Assembly: GCA_002099365.1 (NCBI GenBank)
Contig: MSED01000002.1
Coordinates: forward strand, 2,852,001-2,916,000
Direction of reading: 5' to 3'
DNA from: Phialophora verrucosa
Taxonomy: Eukaryota > Ascomycota > Eurotiomycetes > Chaetothyriales > Herpotrichiellaceae
DNA: 64,000 bases
In this document: positions 57,420-64,000 of the stretch, in pieces
Layout: each line of letters starts with the position of its first letter
How positions within the stretch are numbered: the stretch's first letter is position 1
Position numbers and translations under genes: made by a program
The notes under the pieces: model-generated
Database searches by the model: none
What the model was told of the DNA's origin: nothing
What the model saw: only the letters and a program-made list of their open reading frames with translations

Positions 57420-59330
57420 TCATATGTCTTTCGGAAACCCCTCCAAGTCCCGTGCATCTTTGGGCACCACACTCTCACCCGGTATACCAGTGATGTTTTC
57501 CTCCGTGGCATCCCACCTGGCTTGATACTCGGTCATGACCTGCTCGGCCGTGGCAGGACTGAGGACGAAATCCTTCACATTCGGAGCCGGGAAGAAGTGG
57601 TGCAACGCGACGAAGACCACGAATGTAATAGCAAACCCTACCAAGAAAGAGAGGTAGTAGACGCGAGTCCAGCCGATAGAGACGCGGATGTCGTTGTTGA
57701 CGTTCGACACGAAACCTGGCATAGAGGGGAATACACCGATGGCCCACTAGGCAAAAAGTCAGCAAATATACCTTCAACAGAAGTGGGAAAGAAAGAAAGA
57801 GGAGAAGCCACGTACCGCCAACGGAGCTCGCCAGTTGATGCCATATGTGTACCAGTAGATACTCGACTTGTTTCCCCGGAAAAGATCATCCACGTTGATC
57901 TTTCGGCGATTCACAATGTAGTAAGAGGAGATCATGAGTCCGACCATGGGACCGAGGAACACTCCATAGCTTGACAACACGGCCAGAAAGGTCGAGGCTG
58001 TTGCTAGCAGCTGCCAGGGGTTGACCACCATTGACAAGAGCGCTGTGATGTACGCCCCCCGTCGAATGTTGATATATCTCGGAAACGTTGCCGCGAAATC
58101 GAAGCCGCCTGAGAGCGCATTCCCGGGAATGTTGATTCCCCATTGCGATACTACCAGCGCAACGCCGCCAAAGAAGCCCGCCGCTCGAGACCGTGAGCCG
58201 CCCGCATGCATCATCGCAATGAGGAGATCAGGCAAGCTCCACAGCGGCGCACCATATCTTCTTTGGGTCGCTGCTGTCACCAGAATGCCGACGACAGAAC
58301 TCATGATTGAATAGGTGGCTGCACTAGCAAGTTGGCCATAAATGGCATCTCTCGGTCTGCGCGTGAATCGGGCATAATCGCTCTGGTTGAGGATGCCGGC
58401 GGCAATGCCTCCGATGGCACTGATGATCCCGTACATGATCGACCAGCCGACCGAGGTGTCCTGAGTGTCTGGATGGCCGGTAATGGTGTCGCCGAATCCA
58501 TCCATGGTGGCGAGCGCCCAGATTAGGAGCACAAGCTCAAAGACCATGATGGAGGCGACGCCGATGTATAGAAAGACCTTCAGCTTGTGTGGGCGAATCC
58601 AGATGAGTGGAAGGGAGATCAAACAGAAGATACAGTACGTGAGGAAACTCGCAGATGTCAGTCCGGTGGCATGGAGGTGGTTCGGAATCCGCTCTTCGAG
58701 ATTGGGCCAGATGGCTTCGAGACACACGTAGACGCATCGGCCACCAATCCATGCCTGTACAGCGTACCAGACGAGCGACAAGAGGATGCGGTTGTAGATG
58801 ACGAATGACGACCCGTACATACCCCAGACGTATCGATTTGCAATGGGGAACCCAAGGTGGTAGAAAGCGCCCGGCATGCTGTTGAGCACAATCTGTCAAT
58901 TGGGTACACCCGTCAGTTGTCTTTCATGCATTCCCAGCAGGACTTGCAGAGATCACGCAGATTGCGCGACTTGACCTGCACTTTCTGGACCGGCTTGTGC
59001 GACTCACAAACACCGTGGACAGTATTGCGCCGACGACAATGACAATGATCGCTTGCCACCATGTTAGGCCGAGAGCGATCAGCGAGCTTCCAGTCATGTA
59101 TGTCGAGATGTTCGTGTTGGTCAAGACCCCTGGACACTATCAGTTTGGTTCAAGCAAGCACGACACCGTCAACCCCTTTCAGACTTACAAAGGTTGTGGA
59201 AAGTCCAGAAGGTCCATGTTCGCCGGCCCTTCTCAATAGGCTTGATGTCGTTGTTAATCCACCGATTCGGTATCGTGCCGCCCTCATAAGGCACCTCGAG
59301 CTTTTTCAGGAGGCCTGTGAGTAGCGCCAT
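57420..59330 (-). CDS. NCS1 family permease, Fur-type (uracil/allantoin/ureide-like)
   Basis: Exons 59330-59189, 59129-59008, 58892-57816 and 57746-57420 encode 555 residues, the normal length for NCS1 transporters (PF02133). Signatures: RWINNDIKPIEKGRRTWTFW, TFHNLWVLTNTNISTYMTGS, FPIANRYVWGMYGSSFVI, WSIMYGIISAIGGIAAGILN, NQSDYARFTRRPRDAIYGQ and NIPGNALSGGFDFAATFPRY. The NQSDYARF motif is typical of the Fur branch (uracil, uridine, allantoin, thiamine, hydantoin-type substrates). It is an H+ or Na+ symporter of the plasma membrane with about 12 helices and a charged C-terminal tail. It is divergent from a hydantoinase/oxoprolinase gene (932 bp between ATGs), which suggests import of a cyclic amide or ureide for that enzyme. 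The exact substrate cannot be read from the sequence. Confidence 0.92.
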
Positions 59331-60262
59331 CCTGACAACAATGACAGGTTGATCCACCTTCAACGCGACAGCAGTTGGAGGACCGGCGGGGGAGGATATG
59401 GGAAACAAATGTACTCCAGAAGCCCGTCGGCCAAGTTCAGCACTTTGATTGATTAATCAGTCCCGATAACGCCGCCTTGGCCCTGCTATCTCGAGTCGAC
59501 TGCTCTAGCCCTGGTCGATCAGTGCTTAATCATCCTACATATTTCCTTTCAAGGATGCAGGGGCGCCATACAGCAGCACGGCAGATATTGAAAACGAGTC
59601 ATGCTTCACCCGGTTCTTGCCGTTGAATGATAAGGATAAAAAGAGCATTGCTGGACTCGTGAGGCCGTTGATATACTCTGGCACTGAGAGTTGGCACGCG
59701 ACTGATAAAACCAGCTGGAATTCCATGCAACTCTGTAGCAATTCCTTATCAACGTGTAGCATGGTGCTCGGGGAACCCCATGGAACCCCACGTATTCCAG
59801 CTCCATTGAGTACCAGTTCGAGTGACACTCAGTTCTCACTGCCGTCCTCTATCTCCTCCGTGAAGACTCAATATTAGTGCCGCCCGCAGATCTCCGTTCG
59901 GGCACCTGGCGTTTTGGCAAGTGGACGGTTCGGCGCGATGATTGAAAACAGCCGGTTGGACCAGTGATTGCGTGATCATTCGTGCAATTATATTCTGCCT
60001 TGTGTTACCACAGAACGTGCAAATAATCGTTCTGAGACGCGAGGTGTGGAGCTTTGCCACGACAGGTGAATCCTTCGTGCTGGATTAATGCAGTCTATGG
60101 GTAGAGTCGGTCGGTTATGATTGTGGGATGCTGACCTGTTGAATGCCATGGCTACGTCTCCTAGTCTTACAGAAGGGCAGCCCTTGACCTAGATTTCTTC
60201 TCGGCATAATCGCCTATCTGCGCATTGACCGTTTCGGAGGCAGGCATCGACGTCCCTCGAGT
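59331..60262. promoter_or_regulatory. Divergent promoter, NCS1 permease / hydantoinase-DUF917, with GATA sites
   Basis: 932 bp. HGATAR motifs occur at 59465-59470 (CGATAA), 59628-59633 (TGATAA) and 59703-59708 (TGATAA). Nitrogen control by an AreA-type factor is inferred. Confidence 0.4.
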
Positions 60263-63200
60263 ATGTACCGAATAGGCGTCGACGTCGGTGGAACGAACAC
60301 CGACGCTGCCATTCTTGATATCAATGCGCTAGATAGCGATTCGCGAGGGGTCCTCGCTGCCTGCAAGACAGCAACAACAGCACATGTGACGCTAGGAATT
60401 CAAACTGCAGTCAAGGAAGTCCTCGCTCATTCCAAGGTTGACAGGAAGAAGGTTCTAAATGTCGCAATTGGCACCACACATTTTGTGAACGCTGTTGTTG
60501 AAAATGATGCGAGAAGGCTTAGTCGAGTGGCTGTTGTGAGACTATGTGGTCCATACACCAGGAAGGTATATCGTCGTCGCCTAAATCCGTGGAGCATCTG
60601 GCTCACACAGCATTACAGATACCTCCTTTCTCCGACGTCCCTTATGCGCTGAGGAATATCATTGAAGGTCCGGCCTTCTACCTCGACGGGGGCCTTGAGA
60701 TCGATGGTCGAGAGATATCAAGTCTGAACCCGAACCAGATCAAGGAGGCAGCGTCGACCATTGTGGAAGCCGGGATAAAGTATGTTGCCGTGGTCGGTGT
60801 GTTTTCCGCTCTCGATCAGAACTGTCTGCACGAGGAGAGATGCAAAGCCCTGATGCAACAATTTGAGCCGGGCCTGTCTGTCATCTGCTCTGGACAGATC
60901 GGTGGGACAGGTCTGCTGACTCGCGAGAATGCCACAATTCTCAATGCAGCAATCCTAGGATTCGCTCGCAAGACAATCAAGGGCTTTAGACTTGCCATGT
61001 CAAACCTTGATCTCTCCTGTCCACTGTATCTGACACAAAATGATGGCACCCTGGCGGACGCCACAATGGCCGCAGAATTGCCCATCAAGACATTCGCGAG
61101 TGGGCCTACGAATAGTTTGATGGGCGCCGCATTTCTGCAAAGACTTGGCCATGGAGATCGAACATTGGCAGACAAGCAAGTTGTGGTCGTGGATATTGGA
61201 GGAACCACAACCGACATCTGTTCGCTCCTACCCTCAGGTTTCCCTCGGCAGGCGCCGAACTTTGTCGAGGTAGGAGGAGTGCGGACTGCTTTCTCTATGC
61301 CGGAGGTGCTATCCATTGGACTTGGAGGAGGGAGTCGTGTGCGGTCTGTGGGCGATGACGGACTAGTCACTGTTGGTCCCGACTCGGTCGCTCATCGACT
61401 GACAACAGATGCAGTAGTATTTGGGGGTTCGGTGCTTACCGCCACCGATATCGTCGTGGCTTCCGGAGATGCCGAGATTGGTGACTTTGAGAAAGTGCAG
61501 AGCGTTCCAAGGAAGGTCATCGAAGGTGCGAAAGCAGACATCAAACGACAACTGGAAAGAGCGATTGACAGGATGAAGGTGTCATCAGCTCCAGTTTCCG
61601 TGCTCTTAGTTGGTGGAGGATCTGTCATTCTTACAGATGAGCTCGATGGAGTCGAGGAATGTCTCCGTCCGCCTCATCATGATTCGGCGAACGCTGTCGG
61701 AGCGGCTATTGCGAAGGTTGCAGGTGAGATTGACATCATTGAGATCCTGGCTGGTCGGAACGAGAGTGCTGCGATCGAAGCGGCCAAAAAGACAGCAATC
61801 GATGCCGCCATCGCCAATGGGGCGGATGAGGGAGATGTCCAAATTGTGGACATCCAGAAAATCCCTCTTCAGTATGTGACCAACAAAGCCACACGCTTTG
61901 TCATGAAAGCAGTCGGTAGTCTGAAAGTGAAAGATGGTCCTGCCCAGGACAGACTCCCCAACGGCACGCTGCACCATGAACGGGAGATGGAAGAGGACTT
62001 ATCACCAGAAGCGGACAAGGCCGACGGTCACAATGTACAGGAAGGTAACATGGCAAAGCCGACGCTGGGCGTCGATGTTGCTTCATATCGGCCGAATGTC
62101 AAGGACGGAGTGTGGTACATTTCGCCTGTCGATGTCGAGCTGATTGCCTCTGGCGCGGGAGTGCTTGGGACAGGAGGCGGCGGATCCCCCTACCTCATGG
62201 CATTGTACACACTGGACATCCTTCGCAAACGTGGCGCAGGAGTAATGCGGGTCGTCGCCCTCGAATCCTTAGAGGACGACGACCTCTGTGTTTTCGGCTC
62301 CGGGTATGGCGCGCCCTCAGTGAGCAATGAGCGGATCAGTGCTGGCACGGACGTTTTCGCCGCCATCGACGCAGTTAACACCATCATGGGAATCAAAGAC
62401 TTCCAGGGCATTGTGGCAGATGAGATCGGAGGGGGAAACGGACTTGTCACTTTTCCCACCAGTGCTCGGTACAATCGGCCGGTGGTTGATTGCGACTTGA
62501 TGGGTCGCGCATATCCAACACTGGAGCACGGGACCCCATACGTGTATGGTCAGCCAGTGTTGCCGTTCGCAACTGCTGACTGCAAAGGCAATGCGTCCGT
62601 GGTGCTCTCGGCTGAATCGAACAAGCGGGTTGAAACACTCACACGCCAAACTTGCGTTGAGATGGGCAATTCAACAGCGGCCGCTGGACGACCACTCCCT
62701 GGCAATGTGATCAAGCGGTACGCAGTCCCGAACACTGTCTCCCAGGCATGGTACCTTGGACGAGCAGTCCATCTGGCCAGGCAAACGAAGCTTGACTTCA
62801 TCGAAGCGATTTCAAACATAACACCTGTCAAGCAGCTCTATGCAGGCAAAATCATTGATGTTGCCCGTGACATCTCCCGCGGCTACACGGTCGGCCGCTG
62901 CATCATCGCACCTCTCTCCGCCGACGAGGAAGGCGATATCAGTGCTTCCTCGCCGTCTGCCTCAAACGGGTCTCAAGAGCGTGAGACCCGATACCTGGCC
63001 ATTCCCTTTCAAAACGAATACTTGTCAGCCGGGTCCATCTCCCCACAGAATTACCATGTCAACCCGGCGTCCTCAGAGGAAGAAGAGATCATTTGCACCG
63101 TACCGGATTTGATCTCCATTCTGGGCTCCGACGGCGAAGCTCTTGGTTCACCGGAACTACGGTATGGCCTTAAAGTGAGAGTAATTGGGATGCCTGCGCA

Positions 63201-63339
63201 CCCACTGTGGACTGGTTCCGCGGAGGCACTGAGAGTCGGTGGGCCGGAGTTCTTTGAACTGAAGACAGAGTGGAAGAGCGTCGGGGAGTATAAGAAGCCA
63301 AGAAGCGTCATTGAAGAATTTAACGTGGTCAGCTCGTGA
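60263..63339 (+). CDS. Hydantoinase/oxoprolinase fused to DUF917
   Basis: Exons 60263-60565 and 60619-63339 encode 1007 residues. The N-terminal hydantoinase/oxoprolinase module begins MYRIGVDVGGTNTDAAIL (nucleotide-binding loop) and continues with GTTHFVNAVVE. The hydantoinase A core has VVVVDIGGTTTDICSLLPSG (phosphate 2), ALRNIIEGPAFYLDGGLEI and LGGGSRV. The C-terminal part from about residue 605 is a DUF917 domain: VDVELIASGAGVLGTGGGGS, DDDLCVFGSGYGAPSVSNE, VADEIGGGNGLVTFPT, VDCDLMGRAYPTLEHGTPY. This domain pairing occurs in bacterial and fungal hydantoinase-like proteins, thought to open five-membered cyclic amides (hydantoins, 5-oxoproline) with ATP. Divergent from an NCS1 permease. The single intron ends in CATTACAG; the join keeps YTRKIPPFSDVP in frame. 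Confidence 0.92.
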
Positions 63340-63614
63340 GAGAGAAGAAGAGCGTGAGGAACAAGGTCCGGTGTCTGTCCGACGACTGCCAACAAGAGCG
63401 GCAAGGTGTGATATAAGGCGTTTTCGACTCCAGAATTGAAGCACCGACGCTGAAGAGTCTAAGCTTGAGAATCAGAACATCATCATGGCTGTGGTAGGAT
63501 GGGAATCATCAGCAGACTCAACATAGACGAGCAGACCAACAACATATAACACATCTATTGCCATCAGTAACCTCTCCATTTGGTTCGTGCGCTCAAAACC
63601 ACAACAACTTCATT
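63340..63614. other. Convergent intergenic region
   Basis: 275 bp between two convergent 3' ends. Nothing recognised. Confidence 0.5.
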
Positions 63615-64000
63615 TTAGCTCTTTTCAGTCCTGCAACAATATTTCGAAATCGTGAATTTCATATTCGCAATCATGTCCCTCTCCTCTTGCGTCTGGGTAG
63701 GGTACCTTTCAATGACTAGGTTGCCAAATGAGTATTGCCAATCTTGAAAAGTTGATGCATCAGCGGAGTCGAAATCTATGCATCCCACCTTGCCATGATT
63801 AATATATGGGTCTATTAACGAAAGATTCTGAACGCGCTCGCTGATATCTTGGAGGCTGTCGAAGATATTTGTCGTGACTTTAAGGCCGAAAGTTTTGGTT
63901 CCAGGTAATATGCTTTCGAGTGGAAGGCTGGACAACTTGGTGCGGTGCAGATTGCCCTGCAATGGCTTCGATCGCTGGCTGATCAGAAAAGCCCGCGGAT
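63615..64000 (-). CDS. 3' part of an unrecognised protein gene (runs off the window)
   Basis: An open minus-strand frame reaches from the window edge (AFLISQRSKPLQGNLHRTKL) to a stop at 63615. It includes LPGTKTFGLKVTTNIFDSLQ, IDPYINHGKVGCIDFDSAD and WQYSFGNLVIERYPTQTQEE, ending KYCCRTEKS. Composition is protein-like but I recognise no family. The 5' end lies outside the window. Confidence 0.55.
   Translation of the reverse strand, partial: PRAFLISQRSKPLQGNLHRTKLSSLPLESILPGTKTFGLKVTTNIFDSLQDISERVQNLSLIDPYINHGKVGCIDFDSADASTFQDWQYSFGNLVIERYPTQTQEERDMIANMKFTISKYCCRTEKS

Overview
The window is nuclear DNA of a filamentous ascomycete (Pezizomycotina). The evidence is short introns (mostly 40-90 nt, GT-AG, CTGAC or CTAAC branch points), four Zn2Cys6 regulators, a HET-domain protein, a siderophore transporter, a secreted dipeptidyl-peptidase V and a 2EXR protein. 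Eurotiomycetes is my guess for the class, but the sequence alone does not settle it. All gene models were spliced by hand; in every multi-exon model the exon lengths sum to an intact frame.

Layout. 1-5.1 kb: a small lineage-specific gene and a Zn2Cys6 regulator. 5.7-13.2 kb: a siderophore-type MFS transporter with an SreA-like GATA site upstream, dipeptidyl-peptidase V, and a YdcF-like DUF218 gene that looks bacterial. 13.4-24.0 kb: a Cys/His-rich small protein, a 2EXR protein, a nine-exon sugar transporter divergent from an AmdR/CTF1-type regulator, and a cyclase-family enzyme. 24.0-26.1 kb: a gene-poor, low-complexity gap. 26.1-36.5 kb: housekeeping and membrane genes, including PRP4 and symplekin/Pta1 from one divergent promoter, an ACT-domain protein, an LtrA-like membrane protein with an 11-nt exon, and another Zn2Cys6 regulator.

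38.0-40.7 kb holds an MTR-like amino-acid permease gene. One exon is interrupted by a ~620-bp Mutator-type miniature inverted-repeat element with a 9-bp (up to 11-bp) target duplication; removing the element and one duplication restores the exon exactly.

41.6-52.6 kb is the most interesting block. A LamA-type biotin-dependent carboxylase (biotin carboxylase, AHS2, AHS1, biotinyl carrier; no amidase domain) and a LamB/YcsF protein lie in tandem, followed by a Zn2Cys6 regulator and a class III omega-aminotransferase. Together they read as a lactam-utilisation cluster: ring opening of a lactam such as 2-pyrrolidinone to an omega-amino acid, then transamination. GATA motifs in the promoters suggest nitrogen control.

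53.2-64.0 kb: a HET protein, a small Cys-rich tail-anchored protein, an NCS1 (Fur-type) permease divergent from a hydantoinase/oxoprolinase-DUF917 enzyme (a second possible cyclic-amide uptake and opening module), and the 3' part of an unknown gene at the right edge.
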